64,000 nt of DNA from Terriglobales bacterium (GCA_035567895.1 DATMPC010000085.1:124001-188000), one strand, 5' to 3'. Shown: positions 17,010 to 26,440, counted from the first letter of the stretch. Made by a program: numbers and translations. The notes: generated by a model not told the origin, from the sequence alone.

Positions 17010-18275
17010 ATGTGCGCCTTATCGGTTCAATCGACGCGAATTATCATAGACAGCGATCGGCTGAACCAGGAGCTGGAAACGCTTGCCTCATTTTCGGACA
17101 GCCCGTCTCCTGCGGTAACGCGAATCGTGTTTTCCGAGTCGGACCGTCGTGCTCGCGAGTACGTAAAGGGCCTCTGTCGTGAGGCTGGATTGGCAATCCG
17201 CGAAGACGCGGTTGGCAATACCTTCGCCCGTTGGAACGGAGAGCGTCCCGAGGAAGCGGCCATCGCAACGGGCTCGCACATCGATGCCATACCGAATGCC
17301 GGACGCTACGATGGCACTGTCGGAGTGCTCGGCGGCTTAGAGGCGATTCGTGCGCTCAAGCGCTCTGGACTCTCGCCAAAACGTCCGATCGAGCTGCTCG
17401 TCTTCACGTCTGAAGAGCCGACGCGCTTCGGCATCGGATGTCTTGGCAGCAGACTCCTCTCCGGCAACCGCGATGCGTCTGTCGATGAGAAGTTGAAGGA
17501 CAAAGTCGGCCAGACATTACGTGAGACTCGAGAGGCGGCAGGGTTCAGCGGAGATCTGCAGCAAGTGCCTGTTTCGCGCAGCTACTACCACGGCTTCGTC
17601 GAGCTCCATATTGAGCAAGGCCCGCTGCTTGAGCAGGAACAACTCGACATTGGGGTAGTCATTGCTATTGCCGCTCCGGCAAGCCTGCGCGTCTCGGTAG
17701 AAGGGCAGGGAGGGCATGCGGGTGGAGTCCTGATGCCTGACCGCCATGACGCTCTGTGCGCCGCTGCAGAGATCATTCTTTCTGTCGAGTCTGCCGCAAA
17801 GTCAACGGGTTCGCGGGATACGGTGGCCACAACCGGCGTGTGCGATGTCTTTCCCTCTGCGGTGAACAGCATTCCGAGCCGCGTGCGCCTTGAAGTTGAT
17901 CTTCGCGATATCGATGAACAGCGTCGTGAAACTGTCTCCCGATTAATTCGTCAAAGATGCGACGAGGTTGCCGGGCATCGATCAGTCAGTGTTCAAATCG
18001 AAACTGTCAACGCAGATGCACCCGGCGAATGTGCTCCTGAAGTTGTGGACGCAATTGAAAGCGCCTGCAGAACCAATCAGCTTCGATTCAGGAGGATGGT
18101 GAGTCGTGCCTACCACGATTCGCTATTCATGTCGCGAATCGCTCCAACCGGCATGATCTTCATCCCTTGCAAAGACGGCATCAGTCACCGCCCTGACGAG
18201 TACGCCTCCCCCGTGGCGATTGCCAACGGAACTCGTGTCCTCGCGCATGTACTTGCTGAACTCGCTTCCAAGTAG
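17010..18275 (+). CDS. M20-family Zn amidohydrolase (allantoate / N-carbamoyl-amino-acid hydrolase type)
   Basis: A 421-residue binuclear zinc hydrolase of the AllC/HyuC/AmaB group. Metal ligands read off the sequence are His90 (GSHIDAIPNAGRYDG), Asp101, Glu135/136 (TSEEPTRFGIGCLGSR) and a His in ELHIEQGPLLE near 200. The dimerisation lid domain lies at about 215-330. Such enzymes hydrolyse allantoate, ureidoglycolate or N-carbamoyl-L-amino acids in purine or hydantoin breakdown. No allantoinase or hydantoinase gene flanks it, so the substrate stays open. ATG 17010 gives a standard N-terminus. Confidence 0.88.
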   Translation: MCALSVQSTRIIIDSDRLNQELETLASFSDSPSPAVTRIVFSESDRRAREYVKGLCREAGLAIREDAVGNTFARWNGERPEEAAIATGSHIDAIPNAGRYDGTVGVLGGLEAIRALKRSGLSPKRPIELLVFTSEEPTRFGIGCLGSRLLSGNRDASVDEKLKDKVGQTLRETREAAGFSGDLQQVPVSRSYYHGFVELHIEQGPLLEQEQLDIGVVIAIAAPASLRVSVEGQGGHAGGVLMPDRHDALCAAAEIILSVESAAKSTGSRDTVATTGVCDVFPSAVNSIPSRVRLEVDLRDIDEQRRETVSRLIRQRCDEVAGHRSVSVQIETVNADAPGECAPEVVDAIESACRTNQLRFRRMVSRAYHDSLFMSRIAPTGMIFIPCKDGISHRPDEYASPVAIANGTRVLAHVLAELASK

Positions 18276-18287
18276 AAAGCAGAAACA

Positions 18288-20327
18288 TCACTGCACGCCG
18301 ATTGCGTGGTACAGCTCCGCCGGGCGGAGGAGGTTGCCGTTCTTTATCACGAGGTCGATCTTGCGAATGTCGCTGATCTGGGTGGTTGGGTCGCCGCTCA
18401 CCAGAATCATGTCGGCGTACTTGCCCGGTGTAACCGAGCCGAAGTCTTTGTCCATGTGCATTACGCGGGCGCCTTCGAGGGTGGCCATGCGGAGCACTGC
18501 CGGCGCGGGAATTCCGGCTTGGCTGTAAATTTCGAGTTCGCGATGGAACGCGTACCCGTTCCCGGCATCGGTCCCCGCTACTAGCTGCACACCGCTGTCG
18601 TAGAGCTTCTTCAGCATCTCTTCCATCTTGGCGTAGGAAGCGCGGTACTGCTTGTCAGTGGCCGCGTCAGGGACGGGCAGGGAACCGCCTCCGGCTTTAA
18701 TGCCACGCTGGGCTTGTACTGGAAGACGGTCGAACATTGGTTGATCGATTTTGGGAATCTGACCTTGGCGGTCCGTGTACGTGTTTTCCCACACGCCCAT
18801 GGTGGGATCGATGACGATGTGGCGCTCCTTCAGCAAAGCGATGAAGTTGTTTACTGGCGGACTGTTCAGGTCGAGATCGGCACCGCGCTTGCCGGGCGCG
18901 ATGAAGCGTTCGGGAGTGCGTGTCTCCTTCACGTCGGGCATGAAGTTCAGGAAGACGAAGTTCATGTGCTGGATCTCGTTGGCGCCGTCACGGATGAACT
19001 GCTCCGCGATCATCCCGGCGGGAACGTGTCCACTGACTCGCAATCCTCGCTTGTGCGCTTCGTTGGCGATTATGGGCACCAGCTCGGGTTTGACTGAGCT
19101 GTAGATCTTGATCTGGACGTAGCCCAGATTGGCATAGCGATCAACGCGCTCCACGGCCTCTTGGGGCGTCGCGGCGAGCACCTTGATCGGGCCTTCGAAC
19201 GGGCCAGGTCCGTCGATGAAGCCTGCAGGCACGACACGGGGTCCAATCTGCGTGCCGTCGCCGATGTGTTTGCGCAGCACGGTGAGGTCGTCAATGCTGT
19301 TGCCCATGTCGCGCACAGTGGTGACGCCAGCCGCGACATCCATGAAGGCGTTCAGCGGGAAGAGATGGGCGTGCATGTCCCAGAGTCCAGGCAGGAGTGT
19401 CTTGCCGGAGCCGTCGATGACTTCAGCATTCGCCGGCGTGGCCTGACCGGCTTCGGCGGCAACCGACGCGATACGCTCGCCGTGCACGACCACGTGCTGC
19501 TTGGGAAGAACCTTAGCCGCCTCGGAGTCGAAGAGGTTGACATTCTTCAGGACTAAGTCGCCCGCCGGAATGTGAGTTAGTGCGTGCGCTTGCTCGGCGG
19601 CGCGGGTGCTCTCCACTTCCTGTTGCGCTTTATGCAGTATCGGGACAACGGTCTCGAATCCCTGACGCACAGTGCTGCTCCAACCATAAGCGACAGCCAA
19701 GAACTGCTGGCTTTCGTCCAGCCACAAATACGCAGGCTCGAAACCGAGGCCAGAAACCTCGTACAGAGTGGCATTAACCCTCGAATCGCTGGCCTCCACG
19801 AGCACTGACTTCACGCTGCGCGCGGATGTCTGACCTGAAGGTAAGAGGTCGATCTTTCCGCCGTTCTTTAGAGCGGCTCGCGTGAGTAACTCAAGTGACT
19901 CTGGACCGCCGTTCAAGTCGACGTAGGCCTTGCCAGATGCGTTGGGCTGGTGAGTGTCTTCCGCTTGGTTTTTCCAGGATGCGCCGCTGCCGCTAAGGAC
20001 GAAGTGCTCCTCTACGGGATTCTTCATGTAGTCGACGCCCTTGGAGTCTTCTGCGATAACAACTCCTTTGACGTCGAGCTTGTATGTTGTGTAGATCTTC
20101 GGGCCGCGTCCGCGATCGTTGAATTGGAAGAACTCATGAATGACGCCATCGGGAGTTGTCCACACAGCGTCCTGACCGGACGGCGTCTTGTCACTGAGCA
20201 CGACGCGGATGTGCGCTTCCTTGGGGACGTCCGTCGGCAACTCAGGTGTGGGGGAACCCTGCTGTTGCGAATTGGCGGTGATGGCGAAGGTGACAGCTAG
20301 TACGGTCGTCAGGAATGGGCGCTTCAT
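18288..20327 (-). CDS. Secreted amidohydrolase-superfamily enzyme
   Basis: A 679-residue protein starting at ATG 20327, chosen because a signal peptide (MKRPFLTTVLAVTFA) begins there. The N-terminal region of about 240 residues is of unknown function. It is followed by a metal-dependent amidohydrolase barrel of the imidazolonepropionase-like subfamily: HAHL metal motif after LLPGLWDM, VTTVRDMG, later SGHVP and a VAGTDAGNG block with the catalytic Asp. A final PGKYADMILVSGDP segment closes the domain. It probably hydrolyses a cyclic amide or peptide-like bond in the periplasm. The substrate is unknown. It is convergent with the M20 gene. Confidence 0.85.
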   Translation of the reverse strand: MKRPFLTTVLAVTFAITANSQQQGSPTPELPTDVPKEAHIRVVLSDKTPSGQDAVWTTPDGVIHEFFQFNDRGRGPKIYTTYKLDVKGVVIAEDSKGVDYMKNPVEEHFVLSGSGASWKNQAEDTHQPNASGKAYVDLNGGPESLELLTRAALKNGGKIDLLPSGQTSARSVKSVLVEASDSRVNATLYEVSGLGFEPAYLWLDESQQFLAVAYGWSSTVRQGFETVVPILHKAQQEVESTRAAEQAHALTHIPAGDLVLKNVNLFDSEAAKVLPKQHVVVHGERIASVAAEAGQATPANAEVIDGSGKTLLPGLWDMHAHLFPLNAFMDVAAGVTTVRDMGNSIDDLTVLRKHIGDGTQIGPRVVPAGFIDGPGPFEGPIKVLAATPQEAVERVDRYANLGYVQIKIYSSVKPELVPIIANEAHKRGLRVSGHVPAGMIAEQFIRDGANEIQHMNFVFLNFMPDVKETRTPERFIAPGKRGADLDLNSPPVNNFIALLKERHIVIDPTMGVWENTYTDRQGQIPKIDQPMFDRLPVQAQRGIKAGGGSLPVPDAATDKQYRASYAKMEEMLKKLYDSGVQLVAGTDAGNGYAFHRELEIYSQAGIPAPAVLRMATLEGARVMHMDKDFGSVTPGKYADMILVSGDPTTQISDIRKIDLVIKNGNLLRPAELYHAIGVQ

Positions 20328-20384
20328 GGCAGGGAAGCTTACCAGAGCGGCCAAGGGCTACCGGGGGGATCCAGCAGCTACGCG

Positions 20385-21611
20385 CTAGCGGGCGCCGCTC
20401 TGCGTAGCTACGGGATCAGGAACACGTCCAGCCTTATCGCAGCACTCTCCTGCGGGAATAGGACTGCCGTGTGGGCAGGTAGCTGGATGTCCGAGGAACG
20501 AGCAGATTTTCTCTGTAACCTCGGGTGAGAGGATGTGCTCGAACTTGCATGCCTGCTGCTCGATTTCGTCTTCGTTTTGCACTTTCAAGGTTTGCGTGAA
20601 GAGCCGCTCGGCAAGGCGGTGACGGCGAATAACATCGGCAGCACGCTGCTGGCCCGCAGGAGTGAAGTCGACAATGAATTCTCCGTGCTGCTGTGAGTGG
20701 GTTGCAGGATGTATCGCCTCGTGGCAGCGGTTCACTACATCCTTGTGCGTGTGATCGGCTGCGCCGTGAGAACGCTTCATGACGAGCCCAAGCTGCTCCA
20801 TGCGATCCACTGCGAGCGACACCGGCAAAGCGCCGTCAACTTCCATGCGGCCAACTTCTGCTAGCTCGCCGTTCTCGTGCAGTGTCCAGATCTCCTCGAG
20901 GACTTCGTCGATCTGCATCTCGTCAGACATGTTGAAGATCTGCTGATGGGCGATCTGGCCGTGGTGAAGTTCCACCGAGCGGTCCGCGAGTCGAGCGACT
21001 ACTGGATCGTGCGTCACCATGACAATCGTTCTGCCCTGCTGATGTAGAGTCCGCAACTGCTTCAGAACGATCTCTTCGTTCTTAGCGTCGAGGTTGCCGG
21101 TAGGCTCATCGGCCAGAATGATGCTGGGATCGTTGATCAGTGCGCGTGCGATGCAGACTCTTTGCTGCTCGCCGCCGGAAAGCTGTGCGGGCAAGTGATG
21201 CGCGCGCTCCTTGAGTCCCACTCGGTCGAGCGCTTCCAGAGCTTCCTGCTTGTCGGTCATTGAGTGGAAGTACTGCGCGAGCATGACGTTTTCCAGTGCA
21301 GTCAGATAGGGAATGAGATGGAACTGCTGGAAGATGAAGCCGATCTTCTCTGCTCGAAAACGGTTGAGTTCGGAGCCGGAGAGTTCGCCGAGATCCTTGC
21401 CATCGATGAAAATGTCTCCCGAACTGGGACGATCCAGGCATCCGATGAGGTTAACAAGTGAAGACTTGCCGGAACCCGATGGCCCCATAATCGCGAGCCA
21501 TTCGCCTTTCCGCACAGAAAGCGATACACCGTCGAGCGCGCGTATTTCCCCTGCCTGCCCGCGCTGGCTCGCCGCGTAAACCTTCCGAACGTTGATGATC
21601 TCGATGGACAT
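20385..21611 (-). CDS. ABC ATPase fused to a DtxR-type metalloregulator
   Basis: A 408-residue two-part protein. Residues 1-225 are a MacB/LolD-type ATPase: Walker A GPSGSGKS 43-50, signature LSGGEQQR 144-151, Walker B IILADEP 164-170, switch His201. Residues 228-390 resemble DtxR/MntR repressors: a winged-helix segment (about 230-280), then RHRLAERL (His331, Glu335) and ACKFEH (Cys355, Glu358, His359), then [14 protein letters not shown]. These correspond to DtxR metal ligands His79, Glu83, Cys102, Glu105 and His106; the His98 position is Glu. A His-rich segment (seven His in 282-309) is inserted between. It overlaps the preceding permease by one base, so it is the last gene of an iron-uptake operon. 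The reading frame is unbroken, so the fusion appears real. Confidence 0.85.
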   Translation of the reverse strand: MSIEIINVRKVYAASQRGQAGEIRALDGVSLSVRKGEWLAIMGPSGSGKSSLVNLIGCLDRPSSGDIFIDGKDLGELSGSELNRFRAEKIGFIFQQFHLIPYLTALENVMLAQYFHSMTDKQEALEALDRVGLKERAHHLPAQLSGGEQQRVCIARALINDPSIILADEPTGNLDAKNEEIVLKQLRTLHQQGRTIVMVTHDPVVARLADRSVELHHGQIAHQQIFNMSDEMQIDEVLEEIWTLHENGELAEVGRMEVDGALPVSLAVDRMEQLGLVMKRSHGAADHTHKDVVNRCHEAIHPATHSQQHGEFIVDFTPAGQQRAADVIRRHRLAERLFTQTLKVQNEDEIEQQACKFEHILSPEVTEKICSFLGHPATCPHGSPIPAGECCDKAGRVPDPVATQSGAR

Positions 21612-22717
21612 TATTCCCCTTTAAGGATGCCTGCCGGTTCAATTCGTTGCAAGCGTGCCAGCGGAACCGTCGCCGCGAGGAGTGCCAGAGCTAGATTTGC
21701 AAGGATCACGAGCGGCAGCACGCTCAACTGCGGCGTGACGACGGCGTGAAAGTTGGCTTGCGAAATCCATGCAGCAGTGCCGGAACCCAGAATGTAGCCG
21801 AGGACCGCAGCACAGAGGGCGATGGTCAGCGCTTCACCGGCGAAGAGAGCGTTCACGGTTGCCTGCGAGGAGCCAATTGCCTTCATGACTGCAAAATCAC
21901 GACGTCTCTCCAGAATTGAGGAAGTGAGCGTAGAAAAAACACACAGCGCAACAGTCAATGCAATAAGCAGCGTTGAGGCGAGCATCACGGAGCGCATACG
22001 GCTTACCACGGCGCCCTGTGCCCGAAGCAACTGTCGCACCGGTCGAACCTGCATGCCCGGCAATGCTGATTCGAGCTGGGAAACATCGGCGGCTATCTGG
22101 TCGCGCGATCCCGGCGCTGAGATCTCGAGTAACGATGCGCCGATTCCAGTCCAACGCTCGAATGTGCTGAGCGGAATATAGACCCGATCTTCCTCATCCG
22201 ATCCGGTTTTCACCGTGCCGGACTGCCGGAAGTGAAGCGAGCGTCCCGCAAAGTCTAAATCGAAGCTGCCGTGATTGACCTGCAGATGCGACTCAGCCCG
22301 CGAGCCTGCCAAAGCCTGGTCGTCTCCGCTGGGCCACTTCGAAACGGACCACCAGGCGTTGAGTCGCCGGACCTGGTCCATCTCTGTTCCAGCAACCACC
22401 ACTGCCTCATCGCCACTGGTGTGAGCGATTGCAAACGCAAACGGGACTACGATCGCATCGGATCCGATGGCGGAGTGAGCACGTGTTAAGGCATCAGGAG
22501 GCAGACGCTGTCCATCAGGAGCAGCAACCGTGATGTTTGCGCCATAAGAGCGAAAATCACGATTTAGCTTATTTTCCAGGCCGCCATAGAGACTCAGCAT
22601 GGCCGTGATCATCGTGGCCGCAACAGTTAGCGCGATAAACGCGATCAGCGGACGGTTGCCGCGCCCCAGCAGACCCCGCTTGAGCACATGAAGGAACATC
22701 GAGGCACGTACGCTCAT
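21611..22717 (-). CDS. FtsX/MacB-like ABC permease, second subunit
   Basis: A 368-residue permease: one N-terminal helix (about 23-46), a large periplasmic MacB-PCD-type domain (about 50-240), then three helices of the FtsX domain. The block RRRDFAVMKAIGSSQATV near 270-287 is the typical coupling region after the second helix. It pairs with the neighbouring permease (overlap of 4 bases) and the downstream ATPase. By analogy with the Campylobacter cj1661-cj1663 genes of the FTR1/P19 locus, it is expected to serve iron uptake rather than lipoprotein or drug transport; this is inference from context. Confidence 0.85.
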   Translation of the reverse strand: MSVRASMFLHVLKRGLLGRGNRPLIAFIALTVAATMITAMLSLYGGLENKLNRDFRSYGANITVAAPDGQRLPPDALTRAHSAIGSDAIVVPFAFAIAHTSGDEAVVVAGTEMDQVRRLNAWWSVSKWPSGDDQALAGSRAESHLQVNHGSFDLDFAGRSLHFRQSGTVKTGSDEEDRVYIPLSTFERWTGIGASLLEISAPGSRDQIAADVSQLESALPGMQVRPVRQLLRAQGAVVSRMRSVMLASTLLIALTVALCVFSTLTSSILERRRDFAVMKAIGSSQATVNALFAGEALTIALCAAVLGYILGSGTAAWISQANFHAVVTPQLSVLPLVILANLALALLAATVPLARLQRIEPAGILKGE

Positions 22718-23967
22718 ACATCACCCCGAAGAACCAGCACGGGATCGAGATTCAAGGCACGATGAATCGCCGCAGCGCTACCGCCAATAGTGACAAGCAG
22801 AGCTAGAATGATGACCATCGGCAGTAGCACGGGGGTGATCGCCACACCTGAATGGAATACCGCCTGGGCGATGCGCTGAGCGATGAGGTCACCGAGCAGG
22901 AATCCGAGAATGCCTGCGCCGAGCGCGAGGAGTGTGGCTTCGCATACGAACAGAGATGCAATCGTCGAAGCCGTCGCCCCCAGCGACTTCATGAGGCCGA
23001 CCTCCTGACGTCGCTCCAGAATCGTGGTCGCCATAGCAGCCGAAACGGCCAAGGCAGCCGCAATCAGCGATGCCAGGGCGATCAGCAACATCATTCCCGA
23101 AATGTGCGAAAGCACCGTGCCTTCGTTCTGCGCGGCTTGGCGAATCTGTTCGGCGCGCGCTGCCGGAAACACCTCTCGCAACTGATAGGCAATGGAGTTG
23201 GCGTATGGGGAGCAGTACCAGCGATCGCGATCCGCTGCAGTCATGCGATCGGGGTCGCGGCGGGCAAACGGGTCTTCTGGCTTTGTGAGCGCGCTCACAT
23301 AGATCCTGTCCACTCCATCCGGGGCATGAGCCAATCGCTGCACGAGTGCGAGCGGAGCAACGACGGCATTGTCTTCGGTGCTTCCAGTGCTAACGATTCC
23401 ACTGATCCGCGCCGAAACGCCGGAGAGGTCGATCGAGTCGCCCGCCTGTTTTCCGATACGAGAGGCCAATTGTGATCCGACAAGCACATCGGTGCTGCCA
23501 TCGCTCGGCCATGTCCCTTGTACCTTCCACCAGGGATAGAGCTTCTCGACTCCGGTTGAGAACTCTTCTGTTCCAAAACGGAGCTGTTTGTCGAAGTAAG
23601 TGCCAAGCACGCGGATTGGACCTGATTGCCCCTGGACCTGCGTTTCCAGAAAGGGCGCAAAGGCGAGAATGTTGTGACCCCAGAAGATTCCTTTGATGTT
23701 CGGGAGGGTTGATTCCTTCAGGTAAGTTCCGGGAGACGCAGGCTTCACTTCCTGATCGCCAACGCGGACCTGTAGAGCGGCATCCTCTGGGTAGACAACA
23801 ATGTTTGCGCCGTACACGCGCAGCTCACGATTGATCTTGTCGCCTACGTCAACGCCCACGGCAATCATCGCAGTTGCGACTGCGACCCCCAAAGTAACGG
23901 CAATTCCGGCCAAGAGCTTGCGCCGCTGTTGTCGCCGGAACGATTGATAGAGGAGACGGAAAAACAC
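22714..23967 (-). CDS. FtsX/MacB-like ABC permease, first subunit
   Basis: A 417-residue permease with the same plan as its partner: N-terminal helix (about 18-40), periplasmic domain, and a C-terminal FtsX domain with ERRQEVGLMKSLGATASTI near 320-338. The two share opening phrases such as YGANI(V/T)V, so they are paralogues forming a heterodimer. It begins five bases after the FTR1 stop and overlaps the next gene by ATGA, which points to translational coupling. Cj1661/Cj1662 of Campylobacter are the best-known counterparts. Confidence 0.85.
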   Translation of the reverse strand: MFFRLLYQSFRRQQRRKLLAGIAVTLGVAVATAMIAVGVDVGDKINRELRVYGANIVVYPEDAALQVRVGDQEVKPASPGTYLKESTLPNIKGIFWGHNILAFAPFLETQVQGQSGPIRVLGTYFDKQLRFGTEEFSTGVEKLYPWWKVQGTWPSDGSTDVLVGSQLASRIGKQAGDSIDLSGVSARISGIVSTGSTEDNAVVAPLALVQRLAHAPDGVDRIYVSALTKPEDPFARRDPDRMTAADRDRWYCSPYANSIAYQLREVFPAARAEQIRQAAQNEGTVLSHISGMMLLIALASLIAAALAVSAAMATTILERRQEVGLMKSLGATASTIASLFVCEATLLALGAGILGFLLGDLIAQRIAQAVFHSGVAITPVLLPMVIILALLVTIGGSAAAIHRALNLDPVLVLRGDV

Positions 23968-23972
23968 GAGGC

Positions 23973-25250
23973 CTACTTCGCGGAACTCGCCGCGTCGCTC
24001 GAGAGATCAGCCTGGCTAATCGTGATCTGGTCGCCATTGATCGACGATTTGAGCGGAATAGGATTGCAGCCGCCGGCCTGTCCCATTGACTGAGCGTTTA
24101 TCGGCGCTGAGCAGTTTTTACAAATAATCTGGTTTCCGCTTTTGTAAAAGCCAACCGGACCGCAGATCTGGCAAGCGTCCAGAACCGTGACGACCTTCCC
24201 GTCGGGCTTCTTGAAAATGAGGAACCGTACTTCCTTACCCTCCAAGTTCGCCGAATAACGGTGCAGTTCACCGTCCGAGACTTCACTGATCGAAATCGTG
24301 ACCTGTCCGCCAACGAAGGTCAGCTCGTGCGCCGGCGATAGGGAAGTAGTGCTCTTTGCATAAATGAACTCAGCGGTCACCAGCACAATGAAGACAAATG
24401 AGGAGATATAGACGGCGGTCGACCAGAGCTTTTCCTTGCGCGCCGACCAGAGTGCCTTCCGCTGAAGAGCCCGGGAGTTCGTTCCACCTGATGATGAGGG
24501 TGGAGCTGGTGTTCCACCGTCGCCCTGGCGTCGGCGTTGATCAAACAAAATCATCAAAGCCGCTAACGCGAGAATCGTGACAAAGAAAAACAGATCATTG
24601 CGCACAATCGGGCCGATCAGCGCCATCTCTTCACGGCTCGACGGAAGTACACCGTTCTCCGAGAGTTCGTGCAATCCAGAGACAAGGAGCTGAGCCGCGA
24701 CGAAAATCAGGATTACAGTGGTCACACGGAAGAAGCGCTGCAGATTGATACGAATGCTGCCCTTCACGAACATCACACCAAAGACAACTGCGAGCAGCAC
24801 CCCGATAAGAGTTCCCATGAAGCTCAAGAGCTGTGTTGAGTTGAACTCAACGGCCGTCAGGATCAATACAGTTTCTACGCCTTCGCGCAGAACCATGAGA
24901 AACACGAACAGAAACAGGCCGGAGATGCGCCCGCCACTGGCCAGCCCGCCGACTTTCCCCTCGATGTCGCCTTTGAGCCGTTTGGCTGCCCGGCTCATGA
25001 ACCAGATCATGGTGATAACGAAGAATGCGGCGACCAGCATTACCCAGCCTTCGAAGATGTCTTGATTGAACTGAGTACGGGAGAGGACGATGGCCACGCC
25101 AATGCTGCAGAGAAAGGCAGCTCCAAGGGCCGCGTAGACCACCCGACGCAGCTCCGGACGCCCAATCTTCGACAGATAGGCGAGAGTGATTCCGACGATC
25201 AGTGCAGCTTCGACGCCTTCACGCAGGGTGACAATAAGAGCTTGGAGCAT
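23973..25250 (-). CDS. FTR1-family iron permease fused to a DUF2318-type cysteine domain
   Basis: A 425-residue protein. Residues 1-240 are an FTR1/EfeU-type permease with seven helices and two REGxE iron-binding motifs, REGVE at 10-14 and 122-126. After a Gly/Pro/Ser linker comes an eighth helix (about 280-297) and a periplasmic domain of about 115 residues with Cys360-x-x-Cys363, Cys377-x-x-Cys380 and Cys395, matching the DUF2318 (Cj1660-like) family thought to bind a metal or cofactor. In Campylobacter these are separate proteins in the cftr1-p19 operon. No p19 gene is present here. It heads the operon, behind a Fur-like palindrome. The role is high-affinity iron import. Confidence 0.88.
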   Translation of the reverse strand: MLQALIVTLREGVEAALIVGITLAYLSKIGRPELRRVVYAALGAAFLCSIGVAIVLSRTQFNQDIFEGWVMLVAAFFVITMIWFMSRAAKRLKGDIEGKVGGLASGGRISGLFLFVFLMVLREGVETVLILTAVEFNSTQLLSFMGTLIGVLLAVVFGVMFVKGSIRINLQRFFRVTTVILIFVAAQLLVSGLHELSENGVLPSSREEMALIGPIVRNDLFFFVTILALAALMILFDQRRRQGDGGTPAPPSSSGGTNSRALQRKALWSARKEKLWSTAVYISSFVFIVLVTAEFIYAKSTTSLSPAHELTFVGGQVTISISEVSDGELHRYSANLEGKEVRFLIFKKPDGKVVTVLDACQICGPVGFYKSGNQIICKNCSAPINAQSMGQAGGCNPIPLKSSINGDQITISQADLSSDAASSAK

Positions 25251-25259
25251 TGCTTAGGT

Positions 25260-25297
25260 GAAAATGAAAATGAATTTCAATTTCAACTAGTATTGTA
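25260..25297 (-). promoter_or_regulatory. Fur-like operator and -10 box of the iron operon
   Basis: Between 25260 and 25284 the plus strand reads GAAAAT, GAAAAT, G, AATTTC, AATTTC, a 12-1-12 inverted repeat with only two mismatched pairs. It follows the hexamer-array pattern of Fur boxes. It includes the 7-1-7 core TGAAAAT-G-AATTTCA at 25265-25279. On the minus strand TACAAT (25297-25292) fits a -10, so the palindrome would cover the transcription start and lies 10-34 bases before the FTR1 ATG. Binding by Fur, or by the operon's own DtxR domain, is inference. Confidence 0.6.
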
Positions 25298-25483
25298 ACA
25301 GCTTGAGACCATTGCCCGATAGCTTGCGAGTGCTCTCTACCGGTGCGCCATCGGAGTTCGACTGAACGGGCAGGTTCTTCAGCTACTCTGCCATCCCGCT
25401 CGCAACCAATCGCGTCCAAGACGTAGTCATTGTTGAACGCGACGTCTTCGCTCCAGCACAAACAGCAGTAGGAGAAACAAAGC

Positions 25484-26437
25484 TTGTTCCAATTGCGGGT
25501 GGCACGTAACGTCGCGGAAATTGAAAGGCTCGGTCCGTCATGGGAGTCGCTCATGACCCCGGAATTGACCTCGTTCCAGAGTCACCGGTGGAATCTCCTG
25601 GCCGCAAATCTCTTCCGGGAGCGGGAAGAGCCGTACTTCATTTTCGCGGAAAACGACAACGGTGCCGCGATTCTGCCCGCAGTAATTCAATCTCACACTC
25701 GCACCATTGCCTTCGCCGGCGAATGCCTGTTTGACTATCGCGACTACCTCGCAGTCGGAGATACTTCTCCTCTCAGGGCAGCCTGGCAGAAACTCGCATC
25801 CGTAAATCTGCCGATTTCCGTTACCGCGATCTGTCGCCCAGAAAATGGAATTTGGCAGCTGCTGCCGACGCAGTTCTTCAGCAGGGCTCCACGATTGCTG
25901 AAGTCGGAGATCACATCGGAGCAACTCGTTCACCGTCACCCGCGAGCTTTCAGCCGACTGCGCAAGTTGGAGCGAATGGGTTTACGTATCACTCAGTACA
26001 CCGGCGACTCTCCCATGGTCTCGGAAATTTACCGGCTTCGCAGGGCGCAGTCGACTTCCAGCGGACTCTTTCATGATCCGCTGCGCGGCGAGTTCATGGT
26101 TTCGCTTTGCCGCGCTGAGGGTCCAAAGTGCGAAGTCTTCGCTCTGGAGCACGGCAGTATGCTTGCGGCGGCGCTGGTAACCTTCCGTGATGCTGATTGG
26201 CGCCGTTGTTACACAATCTTCTATGACCATCGATGGGCGCGATTCTCCCCGGGAGTAAGTCTCCTTTTTGAAGTCGCGCGACGCTCACTGGAGCAAAGAA
26301 TGAATATTGATCTCATGACCGGGGAGCAGCAGTACAAGATGCGAGTGGCTCAGAGTACCCAAGATCTATTCAAGGTGAGTGCCAGCGCAGCCGAAATGCA
26401 CCAGGTATTCCGGGCAGCAGTTTCGGATGCCGCGTAA
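25484..26437 (+). CDS. FemAB/GNAT-type acyltransferase
   Basis: A 317-residue cytoplasmic protein related to the BcsL/FemAB-like group of GNAT acetyltransferases (Acetyltransf_6). The C-terminal half has the typical pattern of a coenzyme-binding fold: LRRAQ(S)TSSGLFHDP, then SMLAAALVTFRD, and YYDHRWARFSPG(V)SLLFEV near 250-265. Such enzymes often modify exported polysaccharides or lipids. The start is TTG 25484, supported by AGGAGA eight bases upstream and by the absence of a nearby ATG. It is divergent from the iron operon and convergent with thiO. Substrate unknown. Confidence 0.7.
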   Translation: MFQLRVARNVAEIERLGPSWESLMTPELTSFQSHRWNLLAANLFREREEPYFIFAENDNGAAILPAVIQSHTRTIAFAGECLFDYRDYLAVGDTSPLRAAWQKLASVNLPISVTAICRPENGIWQLLPTQFFSRAPRLLKSEITSEQLVHRHPRAFSRLRKLERMGLRITQYTGDSPMVSEIYRLRRAQSTSSGLFHDPLRGEFMVSLCRAEGPKCEVFALEHGSMLAAALVTFRDADWRRCYTIFYDHRWARFSPGVSLLFEVARRSLEQRMNIDLMTGEQQYKMRVAQSTQDLFKVSASAAEMHQVFRAAVSDAA

Positions 26438-26440
26438 CTG

